A DNA stretch of 64,000 nucleotides from Coleophoma eucalyptorum (lineage: Eukaryota > Ascomycota > Leotiomycetes > Helotiales > Dermateaceae): assembly GCA_026120035.1 (NCBI GenBank), contig JALRME010000047.1, forward strand, positions 1 through 64,000, written 5' to 3'. The notes beneath the pieces were generated by a model. It ran no database searches, was not told the origin of the DNA, and was given only the letters and a program-made list of their open reading frames with translations. Made by a program: the position numbers and the translations under genes. Positions 22,339 through 33,048 of the stretch are shown in pieces (the first letter of the stretch is position 1; the number at the start of each line of letters is the position of its first letter).

Positions 22339-23579
22339 CGGAGTCTTTTATCGGAATCTCAGATCTCTTGGTTTGTGGGGTAGGTTCGTACTAACCTGTA
22401 GGATCTGGGTTATTTATATCAGATATCTAAAAACTTGATCCACAGAGTATGGAAATCCACCGCCCCACAAAATGGCCCCAGACATTTAGCATACCGTATG
22501 CCCCATATTCCACACCAGATGACTTGAGAACAGTGAGGTAGGCTTTCTCGACGGGTTTTAAGCCCCGGATCTTGAAATCGGCTATGCCCCGGAACGAATC
22601 CACAATTTCCTTTCAACCCCCCTTTTTGCAACCACTAACCCGCTCTAGCTCGGCCGAGAATCCGCTCGCGCTGATTAAGTGTAAGCATAACATGGTATTT
22701 TCGATTACGACCTCGATAATAGCCCTCTCAGGAATCTTGTACGTTGACATGAACTAAATGACAGCTGTATCAAGACCAAAATTTGAGGATTCGCCGCAGG
22801 GTAAAGAGCATCCTCCATTTTCAGCTTGGGGTTTTATAGGGCGAAAATGATCAATTGGGAACTTTGGTAACTGTCGGATTGTAATGACATATACTTAGCA
22901 CGTGACCCAATCACGTGGTAGCATTCATTGATGGGATATAACCCCATTTACGATAGACATATATAGAGAATCAACAACCACCTACAACACACTGCATACC
23001 CTGTAATTAAAGCCTACGATGCTATTACGAGGTCTGCCCGTTGTAAACGCATACCAACAGTAACTTATGTCTTTTTAATTTGCCAGAGAATGTCACGTTT
23101 TTATTTGAGTTTGGACTGATTTGAATTCGTTGCTTAGAATTTCCTGACCGATGATATCGTAGACAAAGCTGCCCGACAGGAAACTCAGACTGGAACCAGA
23201 ATATAATTGGAGTGAGCATTCCTACAGTATGTATTTGCAGATTCCTATGCTGATTCCAGTTCTTAGCTGGCCCCTCGATAAACTTAGCAACCCCTCATTT
23301 GGACGTCAGACTTTCCACTAGGAACTCCTCCCAAAGTAACCAACGATGATGTGGTGCGTATCTGAACGACAAGTTTAAATTTTAAGATAAATTTCACAAC
23401 AGTTTTTAGATCACAATTAATACGTATGTAATTAGCCAATGGGATGGCCTTCGGAATTTTCTATACCAGAAAGTATTTGGGCGACACCAAGAGTTCAAAA
23501 GAGCGATCCATTAACATTACCGAGGAAAATCTATTCTATAAAAGCAAATCAAACTCAGACTTCTACGGACTTGAAACTT
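22339..23579. other. Intergenic, no gene recognised
   Basis: More than 1 kb of AT-rich DNA between two pseudogenes. Short frames on both strands show no recognisable family. The right end may include unrecognised 5' parts of the cyclase relic. Confidence 0.4.
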
Positions 23580-24003
23580 CAAAGGTGTTAGGAGTATATG
23601 GTAAAAGCCCCCGTACCAAACAATGGCGTCAAACCACTAAGAAGCTCGATAGTAATGGCAGATAAGCGCATTTGTGGCCGTGGCGTGTTAATCGACTGGG
23701 TCTTATATTCCAAAAAGCACAATATCTCCCAGGATGCCCTGTAACACCACTCTTTGCCCTTATCCAAATTAAAAGCAGCAGCGACTGAACAACGCCTGGA
23801 TTTTCAAGTGGGGGATATACTTTTCATTGAAAGTGGTTTCACCATCATGTATGAACAGCATGACAGATGATGAGCACTTGCAAATAGCCAAAGCAACGCC
23901 TTCCTTTACAGGTGTTGAAACAGAATCCGAGGCAGCTAAATGTATCTGGGAGAATCATTTCAGTGCTGTGAGAGGTGACGCTGCCAGCTGGGAGGCATGA
24001 TGT
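23580..24003 (+). pseudogene. Cyclase-family (kynurenine formamidase-like) gene remnant
   Basis: Separate frames give blocks typical of the fungal putative-cyclase family. They are GRGVLIDWVLYS near 23675, then QRLDFQVGDILFIESGFT near 23790, then FTGVETESEAAKCIWENHF near 23910, followed by GDAASWEA. Single-base shifts and stops separate the blocks. The last one ends in TGA where the family has Trp. The N-terminal third and the C-terminal metal-binding part are not recognisable. Intact relatives are amidohydrolases acting on cyclic or N-formyl substrates. Nonfunctional. Confidence 0.65.
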
Positions 24004-24612
24004 AAGTGACAGTTCTCTGATCCCTGTTCAGAAGAATAGTAACCTGATTATAAAAGCAGCGCCAAAGCAAGATCTTGCATTACACTAAATCTTATTAGCA
24101 GGCTAGGGCTGCCCAATTAGCGAGCTATTTGACTTATAGGAATTCGCGGAGTATTGTAAGGAGATTGGCCCGTTGGAGTTTCATTCTTGCCAGCATACCT
24201 TTAAAGAATCCAGGAGGAGCTGCTAGTCTCTTCTAATGTTGTAGCAATTTTTTAATACATTTCCATTCTTAACATATTACTGAACTGTCTGGATATCTCT
24301 GGAATACATAACTTAACTGAAATTTGTTTCTACGTGCGCTTTAAACTTAAGGAGTTAAAGAAGACGGATACTATTTTAGTATCTAATGATGGGATTACTA
24401 TATTGTAATTATTTGCTCGCGGTCTAGATAATTCATTTTATTTCGGTAGAGAAGTCGCCCTTGGGCTTTTATAAACAAAAAAATAAACAGAAAGAATAGT
24501 TGGCAGTAGCCTGTATATTCCTCTATTTATGGTTACAGAGACCTCAATATCAAATTAATGATTTGAATTCTAAACCGAAATGTTCCTTCATCCATTTGAT
24601 GAGACAAAATGC
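24004..24612. other. Intergenic, no gene recognised
   Basis: AT-rich, with no protein-like frame and no repeat. Confidence 0.45.
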
Positions 24613-25728
24613 TCACTTTCTGTAGGTTCTCAAATTAACTGGCGTATTGGGCTCCCCAGCAACCGCCCCATCTTCACCTACCACAGCCAATATATTCTTC
24701 ATTGAACCCAATTCGAAGTTTATTCTGGTATTTAATGCACCACCAGCAATATGCGTGGTGAGTGTAACGTTGTCCATCTCCGCAAGCACCTTTGAGACCT
24801 GAGGTTCCGTATAATGCACATCCAACCCTGCAGCGGAGAGTTTCCCGCTCTTCAATGCACTGATTAAAGCCTCTTCATTCAGGACCTCTCCCCTAGCGGT
24901 ATTTATTATTCTGGCTCCAGTCTTCATCATTGCAATTGTCTTGGTATTTATGAGATCTTGAGTGTGCTTGTTAAGTGGTGTGTGCACACTGACGCAGTCT
25001 GCAGTCTTCAACAGGCTCTCTAAGTTGTCATGAAAGGTCGCTCCTATTTTTTCCTCCTCTTCCGGAGGGGCTCGCACTACATCATAGTAGTGAATATCCA
25101 TGCCCAACGCCATTCTGGCCTTGTGCGCCAGCTTTTTGCTGATATTACCCAGCCCCACAATGCCCAGGACATGGTCCCGGGGGTTTCTAGATATTGTTGC
25201 GATGAGTTTATGTGTTGCTGTGAATATCTCTGGATTTGCTGTCCGGGCGGCAAGCTGAGCTTTGGTGAAATTCCTGAAGACTGAAAGAACCATGTATAGC
25301 GCTGTGTCAGACACTGCCTCGTCTGATGCGCCTGCTGAGTTGCAGTAGTATATACCTCGCTGGCCAAGAGTATCTACGTCGGCCCAGTCGAATCCAGCCC
25401 CAGCAGATGCAAATATCTTGACCGACTCGGGCAAGAGAGGGATTAATTCGTCATCCCACCGTCCCATTTCACCTCCGCTCTGAAAGTGCGGTCGGAATAT
25501 GGCTGAAAAGTTTCCATACCTGGATAAATCTTTATAAGAAATTGTATCCTCTTAGGGTGATACTGGATATTTTGTAACATACTTTTTTGCTTTAAGGGCC
25601 TCAATAAATGAAGCTCGGTCCCGTTCTTCACTTCGTACAACTTCAAATCTACTTAAGAAATCATTGGTATAAAAGTCGTGATTGTACTTGATCGGTTCGC
25701 CAATATGCAATACAATTGGTTTCGACAT
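24613..25728 (-). CDS. D-isomer-specific 2-hydroxyacid dehydrogenase (NAD(P)-dependent)
   Basis: Two exons on the minus strand, 25728-25583 and 25519-24613, with a 63-bp intron, give 350 aa. The nucleotide-binding motif is GIVGLGNISKK. The conserved NTARGEVLNEEAL supplies the substrate-binding Arg, LDVHYTEP the Glu and TTHIAGG the catalytic His, so the active-site set is complete. Fungal relatives are annotated as glyoxylate/hydroxypyruvate reductases or D-mandelate dehydrogenases; the reaction interconverts a 2-keto acid and a D-2-hydroxy acid in the cytosol. It is divergent from the MFS carrier at 26106 with a 377-bp gap, so the two may be co-regulated. The Met at 25728 begins the family's N-terminal strand; upstream codons do not look conserved. 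Confidence 0.92.
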
Positions 25729-26105
25729 GACGGTGGCACTGATTGCTTGAGTAGAGCCCCTACGCTTGGATGCTCGATTTAAAATAAGTAGATTGACTAC
25801 CCCTCCTCCCACTCTACGACTTATCTAATAAATCGTGGGATGACAGCCTTTACTAGCGAACCCTTGCTATGTATTATTCTTTTTCCACCCGTCCCTATTT
25901 CCAGACCGGCGTAGGGAAAGAGCTCGCCTGACGTTTCTCGCACTTCTTACCGTAAACAATCCCCGCTTCTCCGCAAATCCTCCCCCTCGAGGCTTAAGAT
26001 GGGGAAAAGTCACCTCCACAAACTAGAAAGTAACATTCTGTCTTTGAATTCGGCCACTTATTATTTGAAACCAAATCAAGTCTTAAATTAAACTAAGAAG
26101 AAGCC
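25729..26105. promoter_or_regulatory. Shared divergent promoter region
   Basis: A 377-bp region separates the start codons of the D-2-hydroxyacid dehydrogenase (minus) and the MFS carrier (plus). It must contain both promoters. It has CT-rich stretches near 25865-25990 but no operator that can be named. Confidence 0.5.
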
Positions 26106-27843
26106 ATGGCAGCCATTGTACCAGTTAAAGACGAGTTGGAGGCGTTCGAGGTAGAAAAAGTCAACATATCGCTCAATGAGTTGCATCTTCCTGCGGAACT
26201 GGCAGAGCTCAGTAGCGACGAATTGGTTATCATTGAGAAGAGATTAGTTCAAAAACTCGATACTTTTCTCTTGCCAACATGTGCTGTCTTGTTTCTTTTG
26301 AATATCCTTGACAGGTAATTAGCCAGCCACAACCCTCCACAAAATAGAATGTTATTGACTAGCTTTCTAAGGAACAATATCGCAAACGCAAAGATATCGG
26401 GCCTGACTAAGACTTTAAAAATGATGGACACAGAATACAACACGTGTCTCTTGATGTTCTATGTTGGATGTAAGAACTAGAGACATCACCCCAGAATAAC
26501 GATTAGATACTGATATTCCTAAGATATCATGACCCAGCTTCCTTCCAACATGCTCATTACTAGAATCAGACCTTCTATGTACATTTGTTTTGCGACAGCC
26601 GTATGGGGGGTAGTCTCAATGTGTCAAGGCTTTACGAAGAATTTCGCGGGTCTGTTAATCAACAGACTTGTTCTTGGACTTGTTGAGGGTCCTTTTCTCC
26701 CAGGAGTCATGTTCTTAATGTCTTGTTGGTACAAACGCAGCGAGCTGCCTCCACGTATTGCTTTGCTGTACGGAGCAAATATGCTCGCAACCGCATTCGG
26801 TGGATTGATTGCAGCTGGGATAATCTCCATAATGGAAGGCAAACTCGGACGACCAGCTTGGGTATGCTCTTTACTTAACAACCATGATGATGCATTCTAA
26901 CCGAAAAACAGGAATGGCTGTTCATAATTGAAGGCTCAATAACTGTAGCCGTTGCCATTATCGTGATTCCCATGCTTCCAGATTACCCAGGACAAAGCAA
27001 AACCAGATGGTTGCCTCAAGAGCTTCAGCTCATGGCAGTATGTAAATCATATTTCGAAGTCTAAATAAAATACAACTGACATGGAATAAGGAATGGCGCA
27101 TTCGTAAAGAGAACGCTGGAATCGTCGACAAAGACAATGAGACAATGTGGTGGGGTTTGAAACAGGCCCTCATCGACCCAAAGCTGTACATGTTCATTGT
27201 TCTCCAAATGTCTCTGCTCACAGCGCAATCTTTCAACAATTTCTTCCCCTCCATTGTAGGAACGCTCGGCTATAATACCACTATCACCTTGCTGCTGACG
27301 GCACCGCCTTATTTCTTCGCTTTCATTTGCTCTATTAGCATCTCTTTCCATGCTGCTCACCAGAAGGAGCGAGGGTACCACATTGCAATTCCCATGATGT
27401 TTGCCCTCATTGGAAATCTGCTCGCCATATTCTTGCCTTCGACCGGCGGCCGCTACTTTAGTATGTTCCTCATGACGGCTGGATCATATTCTCCATACAA
27501 CCTGTGCATAAGCTGGCTGTCATCATCCTTGCCTCGTCCAAAAGTCAAGAGAGCTTCAGCCCTGGCCATTATCAATCTTATGGGTGCTGGCGTAGCACAC
27601 TTTTACACGGTTTATATGTTTCCGGACTCCCAGAAACCAAGATACTATGCTGGAGGTGGGGTTATGTGTGGTGCTTGTTTGGTTTGTGCGGCTATGGCAA
27701 TGGCAATTAAACTGCATCTGAAGAAGGAAAACCAAAAGTTTGAGCTCGCTGAAATGAGAGGTGAGATTAGACAGGATGGGATCAAGGGAAGTAAGACAGG
27801 CCATGGCGGTGAAGCTGTGGTATCTTTCAGATATGTACATTAA
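26106..27843 (+). CDS. MFS transporter, allantoate permease (anion:cation symporter) family
   Basis: Five exons restore a continuous 507-aa carrier: 26106-26314, 26372-26469, 26524-26861, 26912-27037 and 27091-27843. Introns are 50-57 bp with standard borders. The family landmarks are present: LPTCAVLFLLNILDR at TM1, NNIANAK just after it, QLPSNMLITR, the R(L/V)xLGLVEGPFLPG-like stretch, WLFIIEG, and the C-terminal block RPKVKRASA. Members carry organic anions such as allantoate, nicotinate, dipeptides or hydroxy/keto acids across the plasma membrane with protons. The dehydrogenase starting 377 bp away on the other strand suggests that the cargo may be a 2-hydroxy or 2-keto acid (inference). 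A broken relative lies at 20578-22338. Confidence 0.93.
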
Positions 27844-28133
27844 GAGCCTATATTCTATATTTTGAAGCCAAAAGCAGGTCAAATGTAAGTCTTTTTGGTA
27901 AACAACGCTTGAATCTCCCATGAGATAGTCACTCTTCGGATGGAATTCTTACTTTAGAAGTGTTAAGACTATCAACTTCAACCACTTACTTTTAAATGAC
28001 CATTTACTTGTCAATCAAAGATTTTTTAAACTCTGTTAAAGGGCTCCCGGTAATTTATGGAATTGCGGATCTATTGTCCACGCGTGAAGAAAGGCTGGTG
28101 TATAAACTCGAATCTACATAATTATTCTCTCCA
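27844..28133. other. Short convergent intergenic region
   Basis: 290 bp between the 3' ends of the MFS gene and an aldo-keto reductase; AT-rich, with no gene. Confidence 0.5.
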
Positions 28134-29292
28134 TCACATACCTGTTACATTCATAGGCCTATATAATTTCTCCAAAGCCTGCATCTCCATATCAGTAATC
28201 TCGACTGACAAAGCGTTCATCACACTCTCAATCCTCTTTTCACTCCCTAATCCTACAATCGGACACATCCCCTTACTCAAAACCCATGCGGTCGCCAAAT
28301 CAGCCATACTGCATCCCTTCGCTTTTGAAATCTCCTCCACTTGCGTCACAATCTCCAAGTTAGCCTGTGAGAACCATTTCTCAGCTTTTTTGTCTTGCGC
28401 TGACCTCTCACTTTGCTCCCCCAAGGGCCGTGTCAGTAACCCCCTTGCAAGAGGACTCCAAGGGATAATACCAATACCTGTGGTATTACAAAAGGGGATC
28501 ATCTCCCGTTCTTCCTCACGGTAAAGAAGGTTGTACAAAGGTTGCATTAAAATAAAGGTCGTCCAGTGATTGATCTTCGCCGTGTATTGCAGCTGCGCAA
28601 ATTCCCAACAGTACATAGACGAGGCACCTATGTATCGCACTTTGCCGGCCTCCACCAGGTCATGTAGAGCTTTCATAATCTCTTCAGGTTCTACTTCGCG
28701 GTCTAGGCGGTGCAGCTGCAGCACATCAATGTAGGTCGTTTTCAGACGACGGAGAGACCCATCTACAGCATCAAATATGTGTTTCCTCGAAAGGCCCATC
28801 TGGTTCGTAAGCTGGCCATCATTGACTACGGGGCTTGGTCGTGCTTCACTTCCTTCAAGTACGGGATAATAAAGCTTCGTCAGGATGACCACTCTCTCTC
28901 GCGGAATGGAATATTCTTCCAGCGCCTTTCCGATAATTGTTTCTGACACTCCATTAGAGTAAGTATTTGCTGTATCCTGCAAGACATCGATTAATGTTTA
29001 ATCTTTGCAAGAGTGCAATCGTTGTGTACCCAGGTGTTGATTCCAACATCGTATGCCTTCTTTAATAGAGGTAATGCTTCTGCTTCATCGAGCACCCATG
29101 GTGACCCTTCCCATTGACTGTTGCCATAACTCATACAGCCCAAGATGATCTTAGAAACTTTCAACCCGCTTTTGCCAAGTCTATTAGAAGTTAAAGATTA
29201 GTTCCTGCTTATAGCTTGCTTGTACTTTGCAAATATAGATGGAGAACTTAAGGCGCAAGCCCTATTGGGACCACTGACCTAGTGTACTCCAT
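28134..29292 (-). CDS. Aldo-keto reductase, NADP-dependent (yeast AAD / bacterial YakC-like branch)
   Basis: Three exons on the minus strand: 29292-29279 (only 14 bp, MEYTR), 29180-29030 and 28976-28134, giving 335 aa. The tiny first exon is supported by frame continuity into [19 protein letters not shown], the normal AKR start. The catalytic tetrad is visible: Asp in [10 protein letters not shown], Tyr in the same block, Lys in ILTKLYY and His in LQLHRLD. The cofactor-binding end ([11 protein letters not shown]) is intact. Such enzymes reduce aldehydes and ketones, often aromatic or sugar-derived, in the cytosol. It faces the aldolase gene at 29952 head to head across 659 bp. An aldolase that releases an aldehyde beside an aldehyde reductase is a plausible pairing. 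Confidence 0.9.
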
Positions 29293-29951
29293 GGTGCGAA
29301 AACAACTCAAATGTACTCCAAGGAATTCGTTGGATAATGATCATCTAACATTTCGTTGCTTCTCGTATTCTGAGAAACAAAGATCAACTAAAAGTTCCTC
29401 TTGCGGCGCCAGTTACACGTGACGGTAGGATTTTATGGGAGGAGGGGATAAATCGGTGTGCTCGCCGAGTCTCTCGCAAGAGAGTGGACGATAACACAAA
29501 GAAACTTGCCATAACGACTACCCGAAATGAATCCAATTAACTTCATATTATCTCAAATTGCATGCATATGCGGGGTATTATGCATCAATGGGGTATCACT
29601 CCTCCCACTTATGCGGTACTCGGCATAGTTCCCATCACCCCAGATGATCGATCAGCCGATCTGTAGCGTAGTCAATTACCCTCCTATACGGAGAGAAGGC
29701 CGGTATTAAACTTGTCTCATAACCCCGCCATGAAAATGCTCGTGGCTTTCTCTCCACAATGCTTATACGGGTCTCCGAGGGGTGGGATACTTCAAATTTT
29801 CCCATTGTTATGTTTGATCTTCCCTTAAAGGTACATTGCAACTTTGTATCTGACAACATAAACATTTGAGTTTGGGAACAAGATACAAACTCTAAAGATT
29901 ACCTACCTACCTTATCTGTATTCTTTATTGTACCTTCATACGGCCGCCATC
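29293..29951. promoter_or_regulatory. Divergent promoter region, aldo-keto reductase / aldolase
   Basis: 659 bp between start codons of divergent genes. No coding frame is supported. No specific site is named. Confidence 0.45.
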
Positions 29952-31019
29952 ATGACCTCTCAAATCCCCAAAAAATCTACCCCAATCCCTCCAGGAGTCT
30001 ATTGTCCCGTTCTCTCACTATACCAAACCACCGCGCGACAAGAAATCGACCTCGAGGCATCTTACAATTATTTTAAGTTCCTCATTCTGGGAGGTGTCAC
30101 TGGCCTTGTCCTGGCAGGTACCACAGCCGAGGCAGTCCTTCTCTCAGCAGATGAGCGAGTAGAGCTCACGAAAGTTGCAAAAAAAGTTGTGACTGATCTA
30201 GGGCTGCCAGACTACCCACTTGTGGCCGGAATCAGCGGACAGTCAACAAACGAATCAATTCGATTCGCAGAAGCTGCTCAGGAGGCCGGAGCAAACTTTG
30301 GACTTCTACTGCCTCCAAGTTACTGGTCGAAGGTTGTCACAAAAGACGTTATTCTTGGTTTCTACAGAGAGGTAGCGGACGCAAGTCCAATCCCTGTTGT
30401 AATTTACAATGTGAGTTACTAGACCTTTTCCAAAGCGATTTAAAGGCGAAACGCAGAAGATTGACCAAATGTACACTTTTAGTTTCCTGCCGTCACTGCT
30501 AACATCGATCTTGACTCTGACATAATTGCCGAACTTGCAGAGCACCCCAATATCGTTGGCGTAAAGTTGACTTGCGGAAACGTTGGAAAGTTGACCCGAC
30601 TCACAGCGGATTTTAGTCCCGAGCAATTTGCAGTATATGGCGGATCATCAGATTACCTCATCCCAGCTTTAATAGGAGGTGGAAGTGGCTGTGTCACAGG
30701 CATTGGAAATGTATACCCAAAATCAGTATGCAAGCTGTATGCGCTATACCAGGAGGGCAAGATTGCTGAGGCCGCAAGGCTTCAAGGCCTGGTGGCACAT
30801 GCGGAGAAAGCGTGTAAAGCTGGAATTGCCGCTACTAAGTATGGTGCAGCCTATTTTGCAGGGCCCGTGGCTGGTGTTAATGACAAGGCGTCGTTCTTAC
30901 CAAGGAAGCCGTATGCTCCTGCTAATGAAACTATGCAGGCTTGGGTTGTGAAGACAATGGCCCATCTTGAGAAAGTAGAGAAAGAATTACCAGATAGAAA
31001 ATGCCCAAGCTTGTTATGA
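29952..31019 (+). CDS. Dihydrodipicolinate synthase/N-acetylneuraminate lyase family aldolase
   Basis: Two exons, 29952-30410 and 30483-31019, with a 72-bp intron, give 331 aa. Family signatures are complete: GTTAE (56-60) for the GTTGE substrate loop, Tyr152 in VIYNFP, and the Schiff-base Lys181 in GVKLTCGN. Class I aldolases of this family cleave or form a bond to pyruvate. Fungal members include 2-keto-3-deoxy-L-galactonate aldolase (GaaC type), 4-hydroxy-2-oxoglutarate aldolase and sialate-lyase-like proteins. Fungi do not make lysine by the DHDPS route, so a catabolic aldolase is expected. It is convergent with the sialidase-like gene (228-bp gap) and divergent from an aldo-keto reductase. 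Start ATG 29952; upstream in-frame codons offer only TTG. The substrate is unknown. Confidence 0.93.
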
Positions 31020-31247
31020 TTTGTTGCAAAATAGATAGATACCTTACCTTTAGTCATATACAGCTATTAATACAGAATCTAAGTTCCACTGTCAATGTCT
31101 TAACAATCTTTTATCTTGCCCTGCTAAGCAAACAATATATTCGAAGATGACAAAAACTGTCTCATCTAGCTAAACACAGTGGTAACGTTTCTGAGATTTC
31201 CAAATCACAGGAAAATATAGGCAAGAAAAGTAATATTCTATTTAGAC

Positions 31248-32447
31248 TCATTCCTCCTCCCCCAGAATCTTCTCATTTAACCGTACATACTTAATCTTCT
31301 GTCTCCAGAAAGTAAAAGCAATATGAATGTCCCCGTTGGCACCAACGACAATAGAAGGGTATGAGAGCTCCCGATTCAGTTTTTCCTTCGAATCATTAGT
31401 CATGCAGAACCCATCACCATGCTCAATTATCCCAGCACGCTCCCAACTTTTGCCACCATCATTCGAGAGAGCGATAGATAATGGCGCTCTCGGCGCTCCC
31501 CAAAAAGCCTCCTTTCCATGGATAGCAGGCTGGTTCAGTCGCACATCGTCCTTGGGCGCAATATCATCGTACAAGCCTTTCCGTCGCGCCATGGTGGAAT
31601 CTGCACTGGAGTCATTGTAGACAATGAGAACGCGGCCATCGGAAAGCACGTCGGCACAAATTCCAGAATTGGGATTGGGCAGCGTGGTTGGCTGAGGTAT
31701 AGACCAGTTAATGCCATCGGAGGAGGTTGACGAGTAGACAAAATCAGCCCATCGACTTCTGTAAAGTGCCAAGTAAGTTCCGTCATTAAGAGCAACCGTT
31801 CGCATATGTACTGCGCCGTAGCTTTCTGGGACTTGGACCTCCTCCCATGTTATACCCTTGTCGTGTGAAACTCGAATCGCTGAAATATCGTCATTTCCAA
31901 CCCAACGATATCCTTTCGGTGCTCGACAGTAGAAGACGGGAATGGTCCAGGCGCCAGTAGAGATAACTGACATTGGCTGACGAATGAAGGTACCGGGCTC
32001 GGCGAAGAGTACGGTGGGCGTGCCCCAAGTCTGTCCCAAATCATATGATTCCTGCTTTTTTACCACTGCTGAATCTTGGTTGCCACCATCTTGAGACGTA
32101 TACATGAGCCATAGACACTGTGGCTCCGTAGGCGTCAGGAATAAGACTGGGTTCTGCTCACTTCGGGTATCATCGTAGGTTAGCTTTGTTGGAGATGACC
32201 AGATGTTTGAGTTTGCCGGTAGACGAGCGAGGTAGATCGAAATGTCAGGGATGCCTTCTTGCAGACCACCGAACCAGACACAGAGGAGGTCACCATTGGG
32301 AAGTAAGAGGAGGTTTGATGCATGTGACTGCGTTGTTACTGCTGGAATATAGGCTTTGAGTATATTTCGGGTGACGTATGTTAAGTTTGGTGAATGTAGG
32401 GTTGAGTAGCTATTACCATTAAGGGTAATACCAGAGGCAAAAGCCAT
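31248..32447 (-). CDS. BNR/Asp-box sialidase-like protein
   Basis: Intronless, 399 aa. Four Asp-box repeats (S-x-D-x-G-x-x-W) are visible at about 134-141, 194-201, 242-248 and 328-335, the hallmark of six-bladed sialidase-fold propellers. Conserved Arg positions, for example in DDTRSEQNP (about 95), FIRQPMS (156) and HMRTVALNDG (216), may form the carboxylate-binding triad, but I cannot align them with certainty. No clear N-terminal signal peptide is present, so it may act inside the cell or leave unconventionally. It resembles the BNR_2-type family more than secreted GH33 enzymes. It shares a divergent 601-bp promoter with a sugar porter and faces a pyruvate-dependent aldolase, which together suggest breakdown of an acidic sugar conjugate. 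Confidence 0.85.
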   Translation of the reverse strand: MAFASGITLNGNSYSTLHSPNLTYVTRNILKAYIPAVTTQSHASNLLLLPNGDLLCVWFGGLQEGIPDISIYLARLPANSNIWSSPTKLTYDDTRSEQNPVLFLTPTEPQCLWLMYTSQDGGNQDSAVVKKQESYDLGQTWGTPTVLFAEPGTFIRQPMSVISTGAWTIPVFYCRAPKGYRWVGNDDISAIRVSHDKGITWEEVQVPESYGAVHMRTVALNDGTYLALYRSRWADFVYSSTSSDGINWSIPQPTTLPNPNSGICADVLSDGRVLIVYNDSSADSTMARRKGLYDDIAPKDDVRLNQPAIHGKEAFWGAPRAPLSIALSNDGGKSWERAGIIEHGDGFCMTNDSKEKLNRELSYPSIVVGANGDIHIAFTFWRQKIKYVRLNEKILGEEE

Positions 32448-33048
32448 GGCGCTGATGATGGTAGCCCTGGTGTTGGAGGTAATGTATACTGATAATGTTA
32501 CACCGCTTTCTTTCCAGCCGCTATCTTGTTGGAGATATAGTAGAGATGCTGCTCGTGCTAGATATGATAATAAAAAGTAAAAATTTCGTAGTTCACTTAT
32601 TGGACATAATATCTTGCAACCACATAGAGAAAAGTATTACTATTAACTGTGTACAGTTTCGTTTGAAATAAGGGACAGAGAAGCAGGCATGGTCCAATAA
32701 ACTTTCCAACGCCACCAGAGCCCCGACATTTCAACAATGCGGGGTCGTACAACCCCTCCATCTCGCTCCTCTCTCCGTAGTCGATTCACGTTGTTCTCTC
32801 CGAACCTTTCTGACATGGATGTTGCACTGTTACCCCGTATTTTTCTGCACTCCATGTTTTGCCTCTATCCGAAGAGTATCCACACTGCGCATACATAAAC
32901 CAGTGTGGGGTGCCCAGAATATACCGCTGTTTATCAAAAGCCTTATTGTAACCTGTGCCCGACGTGGAGAGTCACACTTTGGAGGCAATCATATACAGAC
33001 TTTTATTCCACCATCAAGTCCGCATATCACCAAATACCAAACTCGGCT
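32448..33048. promoter_or_regulatory. Divergent promoter region, sialidase-like / sugar porter
   Basis: 601 bp between the two start codons. Short frames occur but none is credible. It is the obvious place for binding sites of the local Zn2Cys6 regulator (38760-41232); no defined CGG repeat pair was confirmed by eye. Confidence 0.5.

Noticed and set aside
22419..22757. Minus/plus frames upstream of the MFS pseudogene
   Set aside because: No family recognised and no codon bias; treated as intergenic.
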